Source: Microbacterium sp. VKM Ac-2923
GTDB taxonomy: Bacteria; Actinomycetota; Actinomycetes; Actinomycetales; Microbacteriaceae
DNA length: 64,000 bases
Direction of reading: 5' to 3'
Assembly: GCF_022815605.1 (NCBI RefSeq)
Contig: NZ_JALGRP010000002.1
Coordinates: 248,001 to 312,000, forward strand
Each line of letters begins with the position of its first letter. The stretch's first letter is position 1. Of the stretch, positions 37,699 through 47,259 are shown one piece after another. A model generated the notes under the pieces. The model worked only from the letters and a program-made list of their open reading frames with translations. It did not search any database and had not been told where the DNA came from. A program made the position numbers and the translations under genes.

Positions 37699-39030
37699 AT
37701 GGCCGCCACACCCCTCACCCTGCAGCCCCGCCCCGCGATCGACCCGAGCGTCGATCACGCGATCCAGGCGATCGTCTCCGGCGCGTCGATCGACGCCACG
37801 TGCACCACCGACCTCGCCGTCGGCCCGTGGGACTTCGACACGCGCCCCGGGTACGGCCCCGGCTCGTCGATGGGCGACGTCATCCCCACGGGTGCGCCGC
37901 GCCAGGGAGAGCTGCCGCAGCGGTACCGCGACGCGTCCGACGACGAGCTCGATGCGCGGATCCGCGCGGCGAAGCAGACGCTCGGCGATCGCGTCGTCGT
38001 GCTCGGGCACTTCTACCAGCGCGAAGAGGTGGTGCGGCACGCCGATTACGTCGGCGACTCGTTCCAGCTCGCCAATGCGGCCCTCGAGCACCCCGAGGCC
38101 GAAGCGATCGTCTTCTGCGGCGTGCACTTCATGGCGGAGACCGCCGACCTGCTGTCGACGTCCGAGCAGGCCGTCATCCTGCCGAACCTCGCCGCCGGGT
38201 GCTCGATGGCCGACATGGCCGACATCGACCAGGTGGAGGAGTGCTGGGAACAGCTCGAAGACGTGCTCGGCGACCTCGACACCCCGGATGCCGAGGGCCT
38301 GGTTCCCGTCATCCCGGTGACGTACATGAACTCCTCCGCCGCCATCAAGGGATTCGTCGGGCGGCACGGCGGCATCGTCTGCACCTCGTCGAACGCCCGC
38401 ACGGTCCTCGAATGGGCGTTCGCGCGCGGGCGCCGCGTGCTGTTCTTCCCCGACCAGCACCTGGGCCGGAACACCGCCAAGGCGATGGGCGTGCCCCTCG
38501 AGCAGATGCCCATGTGGAACCCCCGCAAGCCGCTCGGCGGGTCGTCCGACGCGCAGATCGTCGACAGTCGCGTCATCCTGTGGCACGGGTTCTGCTCGGT
38601 GCACCGGCGCTTCACCGTCGACCAGATCGACAAGGCCCGCGCCGACCACCCCGGGGTGCGCGTGATCGTGCACCCCGAGTGTCCGATGGACGTGGTGGAT
38701 GCCGCCGACGAGGCGGGGTCGACCGACCTGATCCGCAAGGCCATCGCCGCTGCGACCGAACCCACGACCTTCGCGATCGGCACCGAGATCAACCTCGTGC
38801 AGCGTCTCGCCGCGCAGTACCCGCAGCACGAGATCTTCTGCCTCGATCCCGTCGTCTGCCCCTGCTCGACGATGTACCGCATCCACCCCGGCTACCTCGC
38901 CTGGGTGCTGGAGTCGCTCGTCGCGGGTGAGGTCGTCAACCGCATCACGGTCCCCGCCGACGTCGCCGACCCCGCCACCGTCGCCCTGGAGCGTATGCTC
39001 GCGGCCAAGCCCAGCGGTGCCGTGAAATGA
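37699..39030 (+). CDS. nadA: Quinolinate synthase
   Basis: A 443-residue cytoplasmic 4Fe-4S enzyme that condenses iminoaspartate with dihydroxyacetone phosphate to quinolinate. Recognisable are LGHFYQREEVVRHADYVGDS near residue 100, CGVHFMAETADLLS (first cluster Cys), VYMNSSAAIKG-like VTYMNSSAAIKGFVG, HPECPMDVVDAADEAGSTD (second Cys) and VCPCSTMYRIHPGYLAW (third cluster Cys region). Length suits the actinobacterial long form. It starts 11 bases after nrtR and overlaps nadB by ATGA. Confidence 0.97.
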   Translation: MAATPLTLQPRPAIDPSVDHAIQAIVSGASIDATCTTDLAVGPWDFDTRPGYGPGSSMGDVIPTGAPRQGELPQRYRDASDDELDARIRAAKQTLGDRVVVLGHFYQREEVVRHADYVGDSFQLANAALEHPEAEAIVFCGVHFMAETADLLSTSEQAVILPNLAAGCSMADMADIDQVEECWEQLEDVLGDLDTPDAEGLVPVIPVTYMNSSAAIKGFVGRHGGIVCTSSNARTVLEWAFARGRRVLFFPDQHLGRNTAKAMGVPLEQMPMWNPRKPLGGSSDAQIVDSRVILWHGFCSVHRRFTVDQIDKARADHPGVRVIVHPECPMDVVDAADEAGSTDLIRKAIAAATEPTTFAIGTEINLVQRLAAQYPQHEIFCLDPVVCPCSTMYRIHPGYLAWVLESLVAGEVVNRITVPADVADPATVALERMLAAKPSGAVK

Positions 39031-40535
39031 CCACCGTCGTCGTGGTGGGCAGCGGCATCGCCGGCCTCACGGCGGCGCTGCACGCGGCCGAGAACGGATG
39101 CCAGGTCACGGTCGTGACCAAGGGGTCCCTGTCGGACACCAATACGCGTTGGGCGCAGGGTGGTGTCGCCGCCGTGACCGACCCCGGCGACAGCGTCGCC
39201 TCCCACGCGGCCGACACGCTCACCGCCGGCGCGGGACTGAACGACCCGACCGCGGTAGACGTGCTGGTCGGCGAGGGCCCGGAGCGCATCGCCGAGCTCG
39301 TCGCGCGCGGCGTCGACTTCGACCGCACGCTCGGCGGCGACTTCGCCCGAGGGCTGGAGGCCGCGCACGCCGTGCCGCGCGTGCTGCACGCCGGTGGAGA
39401 CGCGACCGGCGCCGGGATCCAAACGGCGCTGGGCGCCGCCGTACGCTCCGCCGGGCTGACCGTGCGCGAGAACGCGCTGCTCTGCGACCTCGTGCGCGAC
39501 GGCGGCCGGGTCGTGGGCGTCGAGCTCGACGGCGGCGAGCGCATCGAGGCCGACGCGGTGATCCTCGCGACGGGCGGCGCGGGCCAGCTCTACGCGCACA
39601 CCACCAACCCTCTCGGCGCGACCGGCGACGGAATAGCGGCCGCCCTGCGCGCGGGGGCCGAGGTCGCCGACCTCGAGTTCGTGCAGTTCCACCCCACCGC
39701 CCTCGCCGCGGGCGCGCCCTTCCTCGTCTCCGAGGCCGTGCGCGGGGAGGGCGCGACCCTCATCGACGATGCCGGACGCCGCTTCTGCTTCGACGCCCAC
39801 CCCGACGGCGAGCTCGCGCCGCGCGATGTCGTCGCCCGTGCGAACGCCCGCGCGATGGCCGCCCAGAACGGTCGCCCCGTGCGTCTGGATGCCACGGCGC
39901 TGGGAGCCGAGCTTCTCGCCCAGCGCTTCCCCACCATCGACGCCGCCGTGCGCGAGCGCGGTCTCGACTGGGCGCTCGAGCCGATCCCGGTCACGCCGGC
40001 GGCGCATTACCTGATGGGCGGGGTCGTGACCGACCTCGACGGGCGCACCACCGTGCCGGGCCTGTACGCCGTGGGCGAGACCGCCCGCACGGGCGTGCAC
40101 GGCGCCAACCGCCTGGCATCCAACTCCCTCCTGGAGGGGGCGGTGTTCGGGGCGCGCGCCGGGGATGCCGCAGCGCGCGGGGGCGACTGGCCCGTCGCCG
40201 CCGCATCGACCGCGGCACCGAGGGCGGCCGCCGCGATCGACGCGCCGCCGTTCTCCCGCGCGGCCCTCCAACGGCTGATGTGGGCCGACGCCGGCCTTGT
40301 GCGCGATGCCACCGGGCTCGATCGCGCAGCAGCAATGCTCGCCGCCTGGAGCGCCGACACCTCACCCCGCTCGATCGAAGACGCGAACCTGCTCCTCGTC
40401 GCGCGCCACGTCGTCTCCGCCGCCCGCGCGCGTACGGTGTCGGTCGGCGCGCATTACCGCTCGGACGCCGACGCCGAGGGCGCGCCCGTCGTTCCGGCAT
40501 CCACCGCCCCGACCCAGGAGGTCCTCGCATGTTGA
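39027..40535 (+). CDS. nadB: L-aspartate oxidase
   Basis: A 502-residue flavoprotein oxidising L-aspartate to iminoaspartate for NadA. The FAD dinucleotide fold is at the N-terminus (TTVVVVGSGIAGLTAALHAA). NTRWAQGGVAAV near 40, ILATGGAGQLYAHTTNP near 180, FHPTAL near 215, and YLMGGVVTDLDGRTTVPGLY with GVHGANRLASNSLLEG near 330-370 are the usual succinate-dehydrogenase-like flavin and active-site motifs. ATG 39027 overlaps the nadA stop; the 3' end overlaps nadC by seven bases. Confidence 0.97.
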   Translation: MTTVVVVGSGIAGLTAALHAAENGCQVTVVTKGSLSDTNTRWAQGGVAAVTDPGDSVASHAADTLTAGAGLNDPTAVDVLVGEGPERIAELVARGVDFDRTLGGDFARGLEAAHAVPRVLHAGGDATGAGIQTALGAAVRSAGLTVRENALLCDLVRDGGRVVGVELDGGERIEADAVILATGGAGQLYAHTTNPLGATGDGIAAALRAGAEVADLEFVQFHPTALAAGAPFLVSEAVRGEGATLIDDAGRRFCFDAHPDGELAPRDVVARANARAMAAQNGRPVRLDATALGAELLAQRFPTIDAAVRERGLDWALEPIPVTPAAHYLMGGVVTDLDGRTTVPGLYAVGETARTGVHGANRLASNSLLEGAVFGARAGDAAARGGDWPVAAASTAAPRAAAAIDAPPFSRAALQRLMWADAGLVRDATGLDRAAAMLAAWSADTSPRSIEDANLLLVARHVVSAARARTVSVGAHYRSDADAEGAPVVPASTAPTQEVLAC

Positions 40536-41386
40536 CTCGAGCCGTCATCGACCGCGTCGTCTCCGCCGCCCTGGAGGAGGACGCACCCTGGGGGGACCTC
40601 ACCAGCGAGACCCTCATCCCGGGCGACGCGGGTGCCCGAGCGGCGCTCGTGGCCCGCGTGGAGGGGGTCTTCAGCGGGGCAGCTGTCTTCGCCGCAGCCT
40701 TCACGCTCACCGATCCGTCGATCGTGGTCGAACAGCTCGTCGCCGACGGGGCGCCGTTCGCTCCGGGAGAGACGCTCGCCGTGGTCGCCGGTCCCGCTCG
40801 CGCGGTGCTGACCGCCGAGCGGATCGGTCTCAACTTCGTGCAGCGCATGTCGGGGATCGCGACGCTGACCAGCCGGTACGTGGCCGAGGTCGCGCACACG
40901 GGCGCCCGCATCGTCGACACGCGCAAGACCACCCCCGGCCTGCGCGCGATCGAACGACAGGCGGTCCGCGACGGCGGCGGGCACAACCACCGGTTCTCGC
41001 TCTCGGATGCCGTGATGGCCAAGGACAATCACCTCGCCGTGCTGACGGCGACAGGGCTCTCGGTCACGCAGGCGCTCGAGAGCGCGATCGCCCGGCTCCC
41101 GCACACGACACACGTCGAGGTCGAGGTCGACCGCCTCGACCAGATCGACGCGGTGCTCGCTGCCGGTGTCGGCACGATCATGCTCGACAACTTCTCGCTC
41201 GACGACCTGCGGGTCGGGGTCGCCCGCATCGCGGGAGCTGCGCAGGTCGAGGCGTCGGGTGGAGTGACCCTCGAGACCGTCCGCGCGATCGCCGAGACCG
41301 GCGTCGACGTGATCTCGGTCGGAGCCCTCACGCACTCCGCGCCCTCGCTCGATCTGGGCCTCGACATCCGCATCGAGACGACGTGA
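40529..41386 (+). CDS. nadC: Nicotinate-nucleotide diphosphorylase (quinolinate phosphoribosyltransferase)
   Basis: A 285-residue enzyme converting quinolinate and PRPP to nicotinate mononucleotide. Motifs seen are EDAPWGDLTSE near residue 17, ERIGLNFVQRMSGIAT near 95, VDTRKTTPGLRAIERQAVRDGGG near 125-145 split by the PRPP/substrate Lys and Arg residues, MAKDNHL near 165, EVEVDRLDQ near 200, and EASGGVTLETVRAIAETGVD near 245. The start ATG 40529 has AGGAG nine bases upstream and lies within the nadB end. The upstream open frame is only the shadow of nadB. Confidence 0.97.
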   Translation: MLTRAVIDRVVSAALEEDAPWGDLTSETLIPGDAGARAALVARVEGVFSGAAVFAAAFTLTDPSIVVEQLVADGAPFAPGETLAVVAGPARAVLTAERIGLNFVQRMSGIATLTSRYVAEVAHTGARIVDTRKTTPGLRAIERQAVRDGGGHNHRFSLSDAVMAKDNHLAVLTATGLSVTQALESAIARLPHTTHVEVEVDRLDQIDAVLAAGVGTIMLDNFSLDDLRVGVARIAGAAQVEASGGVTLETVRAIAETGVDVISVGALTHSAPSLDLGLDIRIETT

Positions 41387-42513
41387 CGCTCTACCTCGAC
41401 AACGCCGCCACCACCCCCGTGCGGCCCGAGGTGCTCGAAGCCATGGCGCCCTACCTCGAACGGTACTTCGGCAACCCGTCGAGCCACCACGAGGTCGGCG
41501 AGGCCGCGGCATCCGCCCTCGACGACGCACGCGCGCGGGTGGCACGGGTGCTCGGCATGCGCGCGGGCGACGTGATGTTCACGTCCGGCGGAACCGAGTC
41601 GAACAATGCCGCCATCAAGGGGCTGGTCCTCGGCTCGGGCAAGACCCATCTGGTGACCACGGCCATCGAACACGAGTCCGTGCTCGCCTCGGCCGACTAC
41701 CTCGCGCGCCTGCACGGCGTCGAGGTCACCTACGCCCCGGTCGATTCGACCGGCACCCTGACTCCCGCCGCACTCGCCGATTCCGTGCGTGCCGAGACGG
41801 CGCTCGTCAGCATCGGGTACGCCAACAACGAGGTGGGCACGGTGCAGGATGCCGCCGCCCTCGCGGCCGTGGCGCACGAGCACGGCGTCCCCCTCCACCT
41901 CGACGCCGTGCAGGCGGCGGGGTGGCTCCCGCTCGCGGGACGGGGGGCGGATGCCGTCACCGTGGCCGGACACAAGATCGGCGCCCCCAAGGGGACGGGC
42001 ATCTTGGCCGTTCGCGGACGGTTGCCGTTCGAGCCCCTGCTGCACGGGGGTGGGCAGGAGCGCGGACGCCGCGCGGGCACCCCGGACGTCGCCGGCGCGG
42101 TGGGGATCGCCCGCGCCCTGGAACTGGCCGAGGCGGAGCGCGCTGACGACACCGCACGCGCGTCGCTCCTGCGCGACGCATTCGTCGCGCGGGTGCTCGC
42201 GGGCGTGCCCGGCGCGCGGCTGACCGGGCACCCGTCGCAGCGACTGCCGGGCACGGCGAGCTTCGTCTTCCCCGGTATCAACGGCGAGACAGTGCTGCTC
42301 GAACTCGAACGCCGTGGCATCGTCTCGTCCAGCGGATCCGCGTGCGCCGCGGGCAGCGATGAGGCATCCCACGTCCTCCTGGCGCTGGGCATCGCCCCCG
42401 ACGACGCACGCACCGCCGTACGCTTCACGTTGCCGCACCGGTTCACGGCATCCCTCGATGCGGTCGCCGATACGGTAGTCGAGGCTGTTTCCGCCGTAGG
42501 ATCGCGCGGGTGA
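41383..42513 (+). CDS. Cysteine desulfurase (NifS/IscS-like), nad-operon type
   Basis: A 376-residue PLP enzyme releasing sulfur from cysteine. VTLYLDNAATTPVRPEVLEA at the N-terminus, TSGGTESNNAAIKG near 65, the PLP lysine in VAGHKIGAPKGTG near 200, and the sulfur-carrying Cys in SSSGSACAAGSDEASHV near 320 are all present. GTG 41383 overlaps the nadC stop (GTGA). A desulfurase within the nad operon suggests dedicated assembly or repair of the oxygen-sensitive NadA cluster, as proposed for the nad-linked nifS of Bacillus. Confidence 0.93.
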   Translation: MTLYLDNAATTPVRPEVLEAMAPYLERYFGNPSSHHEVGEAAASALDDARARVARVLGMRAGDVMFTSGGTESNNAAIKGLVLGSGKTHLVTTAIEHESVLASADYLARLHGVEVTYAPVDSTGTLTPAALADSVRAETALVSIGYANNEVGTVQDAAALAAVAHEHGVPLHLDAVQAAGWLPLAGRGADAVTVAGHKIGAPKGTGILAVRGRLPFEPLLHGGGQERGRRAGTPDVAGAVGIARALELAEAERADDTARASLLRDAFVARVLAGVPGARLTGHPSQRLPGTASFVFPGINGETVLLELERRGIVSSSGSACAAGSDEASHVLLALGIAPDDARTAVRFTLPHRFTASLDAVADTVVEAVSAVGSRG

Positions 42514-43406
42514 GTTCCCGCGCGGTCACCGTCATCGTCCCCGGCTTCGATGTCGCCGAGTACGCGGAGGAGGCGTTGGACTCGCTGCGCGCGCAGACGC
42601 ATGCCGACTGGACCGCCGTGCTGGTCGACGACGGCTCCACGGACGACACCACCCGCATCTTCGCCGACGCGGCGGCCGCCGACCCCCGGTTCCGCTTCAC
42701 CCGTCACGACGCGCAACGCGGTCTCGGGGCGGCCCGCAACACCGGTCTCGCCCTCGTGGAGACCCCCTACACCGCGTTCCTCGACGCCGACGATGTCATG
42801 CGCCCTGACGCGCTGACGCGCCTCACCGACACCCTCGACCGCACGGGCAGCGACTTCGTCGTGGGCGGGTACGTCCGCCTCCGACCGGATGCCGACGGAC
42901 CCGGCTACACCGCGGGCGAGGTGCAGCCGTGGGTCACCGCCGCCATCGATCCGGCACGGGAGCGGACCACGCTCGCGGCGCACCCCGCGGCATCCGGGAA
43001 CATCGTCGCGTGGTCGAAGGCGAGCCGGACCGACTTCTGGCGCACGCACGAGCTCCGCTTCCCCGAGGGGCGCTACTACGAGGACCAGGTTCTCGCTCAG
43101 CGCATGTACACGCTCGCCGCGACCTTCGACGTGATCCCGGTCGTGGCCGTCGAGTGGCGGCAGCGTCGCGATGGCGGCTCGATCACCCAGCGACTCGGCG
43201 AGCTCGACGTGCTGCGCGACTACCTCGACGCGCTCGGTGAGGGCATCGCCGTTCTACGCGCGGCCGGGGCCGAGGCGGCGGTCCGGGAGCGTGCGGCACT
43301 GATCCGCACCCTCGACCTACCGCCGCTGTGGCGTGTCGCCGAGACCCACCCCGACGCCGCGTACCGCGTCGCGCTCGAGGCGTTCGTGGAGACGCTGCCG
43401 GCGTGA
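42510..43406 (+). CDS. Glycosyltransferase, GT2 family
   Basis: A 298-residue cytoplasmic GT-A fold enzyme. SSRAVTVIVPGFDVAEYAEE leads the fold; VLVDDGSTDDT near 37, GLGAARNTGLAL near 70, and AFLDADDVMRPD near 92 (the DxD metal-binding motif) are diagnostic. REGRYYEDQVLAQRM-like EGRYYEDQVLAQRMY near 190 supplies the acceptor-side ED. Donor and acceptor are unknown. GTG 42510 overlaps the desulfurase stop, so it is transcribed with the nad operon, probably by position rather than function. Confidence 0.9.
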   Translation: MSSRAVTVIVPGFDVAEYAEEALDSLRAQTHADWTAVLVDDGSTDDTTRIFADAAAADPRFRFTRHDAQRGLGAARNTGLALVETPYTAFLDADDVMRPDALTRLTDTLDRTGSDFVVGGYVRLRPDADGPGYTAGEVQPWVTAAIDPARERTTLAAHPAASGNIVAWSKASRTDFWRTHELRFPEGRYYEDQVLAQRMYTLAATFDVIPVVAVEWRQRRDGGSITQRLGELDVLRDYLDALGEGIAVLRAAGAEAAVRERAALIRTLDLPPLWRVAETHPDAAYRVALEAFVETLPA

Positions 43407-43419
43407 GCCGGCGGCAGGG

Positions 43420-43441
43420 GCGCCTACACGCGCGGAGGCGC
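43420..43441. terminator. Hairpin between convergent genes
   Basis: GCGCCT (43420-43425) pairs with AGGCGC (43436-43441) around a GC-rich loop, in the 37-base gap between the glycosyltransferase end and the ABC exporter end. Short arms; a bidirectional terminator is possible. Confidence 0.35.
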
Positions 43442-43443
43442 GC

Positions 43444-45387
43444 TCAGGCGGGCGGGGCGTCGGCGCGGCGCCCGGGGAGGGCGGCGCGCGTCAGCCCCGC
43501 GGCGTCGAACTGCTCTTCGGCGAGCACGACCGAGGCCGCGAGCTGCTCGGCGGCGAGGCTGGAGTAGAGCCCCCCGGCGGCGAGCAGTTCCGCGTGGGTC
43601 CCCGATTCGACGATGCGCCCGGCATCCACCACGTGGATGCGGTCGGCGCCGATCACGGTCGACAGTCGATGCGCGATCGACAGGGTCGTCCGTCCGTGCG
43701 ACGCGGTCTCGAGCGCCTCCTGCACGATGCGCTCCGACACCGTGTCGAGGGCGCTGGTGGCCTCGTCGAGCAGAAGGACCGGTGGGTCTTTCAGCAGCAC
43801 GCGCGCGATGGCGATGCGCTGCTTCTCGCCGCCGGAGAGGCGGTACCCGCGCTCGCCCACCATGGTGTCGTACCCGGCTTCGAAGCCGGCGATCACGTGG
43901 TGGATATTGGCCGCACGGCAGGCGGCCTCGATCTCATCATCGGTGGCGTCCGGCCGCGCATAGCGGAGGTTCTCGCGCACGGTGGCGTGGAACAGGTAGG
44001 TCTCCTGCGAGACGATGCCGATCTCGTCGATGATCGACGCGCGGTCGAGGTGGCGCACGTCGGCGCCCGAGAACATGACCGCTCCGCCCGTCGCCTCGTA
44101 CATGCGCGGCGTCAGGTAGAGGATCGTCGTCTTGCCCGCCCCCGAGGGCCCGACGAACGCCACGTGCTGCCCGGGCTCGACGGTGAACGAGACGCCGTCG
44201 AGGGTGGGGCGAGCCTGAGCGGAGGCGTCGGGGTAGCGGAACTCGACGTCGCGGAACTCGATCCGCCCGAGCGGGCCGGGCGCCGCCGAGACGTGCAGCG
44301 CATCGGGCACGTCGACGATCGCCGGTCGGAGGTCGAGGTACTCGAAGATGCGGGCGAACAGGGCTGACGAGGTCTGCAGGTCGAGAGCGACCCGCATCAG
44401 CCCCATGAGCGGCATCAGCAGCCGCGCCTGCACCGTGGTGAAGGCCACGATCGTGCCCGCCGTGATCGCTCCCGCGCCACCGCCGATGAGGTAGCCCGAG
44501 ACGAGGTAGATGATCGCCGGCACGCTCGACATGATGACCTGCACGACGGCGAAGAACCCCTGGCCGCTCATCGCCCGGCGCACCTGCAGGTGGACCTGGT
44601 TGTCGTTTTCGGCGTCGAAGCGCGCGGACTCCGTGCGCTGGCGGTTGAACGACTTCGACAGCAGGATGCCGGAGACGCTCAGCGTCTCCTGCGTGATCGC
44701 GGACAGTTCGGACAGCGACTCCTGCGTCTCACCGGCGATGCGGGCCCGCACCTGTCCGACACGGCGCTGCACGAAGATCAGGAACGGCATGAGCGCAACC
44801 GCGATGAGGGTCAACCGCCAGTCGATGAGGATCATCGCCACGAGCGATGCGATCACGGTGACGGCATTGCCGAGAATGCTCGTGACCGTGTTGGTCAGCA
44901 CCCCCGAGACGCCGCCGACGTCGTTCTGCAGGCGCGATTGGATGACGCCCGTCTTCGTGCGGGTGAAGAAGCCCAGTTCCATCGCCTGCAGGTGGTCGAA
45001 AAGACGCGTGCGCAGATCACCGGTGACCCTGTTGCCGACGGTGGCGGTCAGCCAGGTCTGCCCGACGTTGAGCGCCGCCGAGAAGAGGAACAGCACGATC
45101 ATGACGCTGACGAGCGCCGCCAGCAGCTGCAGGTCGGGGCTCGATCCGTCGACCGGGAACAGGGCGTCGTCGAAGATCCGCTGCACGAGCAGGGGCGGGA
45201 CCACCGCCACCGCGGCGCCCACCACCACGAGCAGAGCGGTGACGCCGATCCGCAGCCGGTAGGGGCGGAAAAGGGTGACGACGCGGCGGCCGAGGTCGGC
45301 GACGCGGGGCGCCTCGGCGTTGTGACGACGCTGAACCTCCGCGTCGACGCCGCGGAACATGCTTCCGCCCACTCCACCCGGGTTCAT
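43444..45387 (-). CDS. ABC exporter, fused membrane and ATPase domains
   Basis: A 647-residue half-transporter of the MsbA/LmrA/BmrA type that works as a dimer. Six membrane helices lie in residues ~65-350 (GVTALLVVVGAAVAVVPPLL begins the first). The ATPase follows: Walker A VGPSGAGKTTILYL near 425, signature RLSGGEKQRIAIARVLLKDP near 530, Walker B PVLLLDEATSALD, and H-loop SIAHRLSTV. Substrates may be lipids or drugs. ATG 45387 (MNPGGVGGS) is chosen; GTG 45417 is possible. It is divergent from an MFS exporter, suggesting shared control. Confidence 0.92.
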   Translation of the reverse strand: MNPGGVGGSMFRGVDAEVQRRHNAEAPRVADLGRRVVTLFRPYRLRIGVTALLVVVGAAVAVVPPLLVQRIFDDALFPVDGSSPDLQLLAALVSVMIVLFLFSAALNVGQTWLTATVGNRVTGDLRTRLFDHLQAMELGFFTRTKTGVIQSRLQNDVGGVSGVLTNTVTSILGNAVTVIASLVAMILIDWRLTLIAVALMPFLIFVQRRVGQVRARIAGETQESLSELSAITQETLSVSGILLSKSFNRQRTESARFDAENDNQVHLQVRRAMSGQGFFAVVQVIMSSVPAIIYLVSGYLIGGGAGAITAGTIVAFTTVQARLLMPLMGLMRVALDLQTSSALFARIFEYLDLRPAIVDVPDALHVSAAPGPLGRIEFRDVEFRYPDASAQARPTLDGVSFTVEPGQHVAFVGPSGAGKTTILYLTPRMYEATGGAVMFSGADVRHLDRASIIDEIGIVSQETYLFHATVRENLRYARPDATDDEIEAACRAANIHHVIAGFEAGYDTMVGERGYRLSGGEKQRIAIARVLLKDPPVLLLDEATSALDTVSERIVQEALETASHGRTTLSIAHRLSTVIGADRIHVVDAGRIVESGTHAELLAAGGLYSSLAAEQLAASVVLAEEQFDAAGLTRAALPGRRADAPPA

Positions 45388-45580
45388 GCGGGCCAGCCTA
45401 CGTCCGACCACCGACACCGGCTCCGCCCTGTGCCCATCGGAGGCGGCCGCTAGACTCAGGGCCTCGCCCTCGCGGTATCCCTCCCCCGGGTTTATCTCTC
45501 GACGTCGGAATATCTCCGCGTCCCGCGCCGTTACCGTTCGTCGCAGTCACGTCCGTGGCACCACGAAGCCCCCGTTCGAA

Positions 45581-47074
45581 ATGGACCTCGTCATGGCCAC
45601 CACCCACACCGTCTCCACCGCCCAGACGGGTACCGCCTCCGGCGTCACCGCCGAGCAGAGCCGGGTCATCTGGCTGCTGCTCACCGCGGCCTTCGTCGCG
45701 ATCCTCAACGAGACGACGATGAACGTCGCCATCCCGTTCCTGATCCGCGACCTCGGTATCACCGCCGTCGCCGCGCAGTGGCTCACCACCGCGTTCATGC
45801 TGACGATGGCCGTCGTCATCCCGATCACCGGCTTCCTGCTGCAGCGCTTCACCACCCGGCAGGTCTTCGTCGCGGCGATGTCGCTGTTCTCGGCGGGAAC
45901 CCTCGTCGCCTTCCTCGCCCCCGGGTTCGAGGTGCTCGTCGTGGCTCGCGTCATCCAGGCCTCCGGCACCGCGATCATGATGCCGCTGCTGATGACGACG
46001 ATCATGACGATCGTCCCGCCCGCGCAGCGTGGCCGGATGATGGGCCGGGTGAGCATCGTGATGGCGCTCGCACCCGCCATCGGCCCGACCATGTCGGGCC
46101 TGGTCCTGCAGTCGCTCGGGTGGCACTGGATCTTCGGCATCGTGCTGCCGATCGCGCTCGTCGCCCTGTTCGTCGGCGCCCGGTGGATCCACAACCTCGG
46201 CGAGACGCGCAACGCGCCGATCGATATCACGAGCGTCATCCTCTCGGCCCTCGGCTTCGGTGGCCTCGTGTTCGGTCTCAGCCAGATCGGCGGCGGACAC
46301 GGCGGAGACGCCGGCGCCGCCGAGGCCTCGGTCGTCACTCTGGTCGCCTCGCTGGCAGTGGGCGTCCTCGGACTGGCCGCCTTCGTCTGGCGCCAGGTGC
46401 GCCTGCAGCGCACCGACTCGGCGCTGCTCGACCTGCGCGTCTTCCGCTCGCGCAACTTCACCCTGTCGGTCGCGCAGCTCGGCGTGATGTCCCTGGCGTT
46501 CTTCGGCGCGATCACGCTCCTGCCGCTCTACCTGCAGACGGTGCTCGAGAAGACGCCGCTCGAGACCGGCCTCGCCGTGCTGCCCGGCTCGCTCGCCATG
46601 GGGCTCGCGGGTCCCGTCATCGGACGCATCTACGACCGGTTCGGCACGCAGATCCTTCTCGTCCCGGGCGCCATCATCGTCAGCGCGACCCTGTGGTTCT
46701 ACACGACCCTCGGAACCGACACGTCGTTCGCGCTGCTCATCGTGGTGCAGACGGTCATGATGCTCGGCCTCGCGCTGTCGTTCACGCCGCTCTTCACGGC
46801 GTCCCTCGGCTCGCTGGAGCCGCGGTTCTACTCATACGGCTCCGCTGTCGTCGGCACGGTTCAGCAGGTTGCGGGCGCCGCGGGTATCGCGTTGCTCGTG
46901 ACGATCATGTCGTCGGTATCGGCTGCCGCGGGGACGGGTCTCGAGGCGGATGCCGCCGGCACGCGAGCAGCCTTCCTGGTCGCGGCCATCATCTCGGTTC
47001 CGCTTGTGATCGGCGCGTTCCTCATACGCAAGCCCGCCGATCAGCTCGACGGCCCCACACCTATCGCGCACTGA
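45581..47074 (+). CDS. MFS exporter, DHA2 (14-helix) drug-resistance type
   Basis: A 497-residue membrane protein with about 14 helices. NETTMNVAIPFLIRDLGI (motif D1-like), WLTTAFMLTMAVVIPITGFL, FTTRQVFVAAMSLFSAGTLV (motif A region), and the motif C segment MALAPAIGPTMSGLVLQSLG are typical of EmrB/QacA-type proton antiporters. Alternative start ATG 45593 (MATTHTVST). Upstream TATCTC occurs twice 18 bases apart (45493 and 45511), a possible operator shared with the divergent ABC exporter. No regulator gene is adjacent. Confidence 0.92.
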   Translation: MDLVMATTHTVSTAQTGTASGVTAEQSRVIWLLLTAAFVAILNETTMNVAIPFLIRDLGITAVAAQWLTTAFMLTMAVVIPITGFLLQRFTTRQVFVAAMSLFSAGTLVAFLAPGFEVLVVARVIQASGTAIMMPLLMTTIMTIVPPAQRGRMMGRVSIVMALAPAIGPTMSGLVLQSLGWHWIFGIVLPIALVALFVGARWIHNLGETRNAPIDITSVILSALGFGGLVFGLSQIGGGHGGDAGAAEASVVTLVASLAVGVLGLAAFVWRQVRLQRTDSALLDLRVFRSRNFTLSVAQLGVMSLAFFGAITLLPLYLQTVLEKTPLETGLAVLPGSLAMGLAGPVIGRIYDRFGTQILLVPGAIIVSATLWFYTTLGTDTSFALLIVVQTVMMLGLALSFTPLFTASLGSLEPRFYSYGSAVVGTVQQVAGAAGIALLVTIMSSVSAAAGTGLEADAAGTRAAFLVAAIISVPLVIGAFLIRKPADQLDGPTPIAH

Positions 47075-47160
47075 CGAGCGCTCGGCCGACGGGAGATCGC
47101 AACTCCGACCTTCCGAATGCCGCGATGCCCCGCCTCACAAAGAGCGGGGGATGCCGGCGG

Positions 47161-47235
47161 GACCCCGGCTCCGAACGGCGTAGGACCCGGCTCGCAACGG
47201 CGCAAAAACAACAGAAGACCCCGCTCACAACGGCG
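47161..47235. repeat. Three dispersed copies of a 19-20-bp intergenic word
   Basis: GACCCCGGCTCCGAACGGCG (47161), GACCCGGCTCGCAACGGCG (47184) and GACCCCGCTCACAACGGCG (47217) are near-identical and separated by 3 and 14 bases. They lie in the convergent gap between the MFS gene and a small cysteine-rich gene. Neither strand codes a convincing protein here. Confidence 0.6.
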
Positions 47236-47259
47236 CTACGGACGCCGCGAAGCCCCTGC

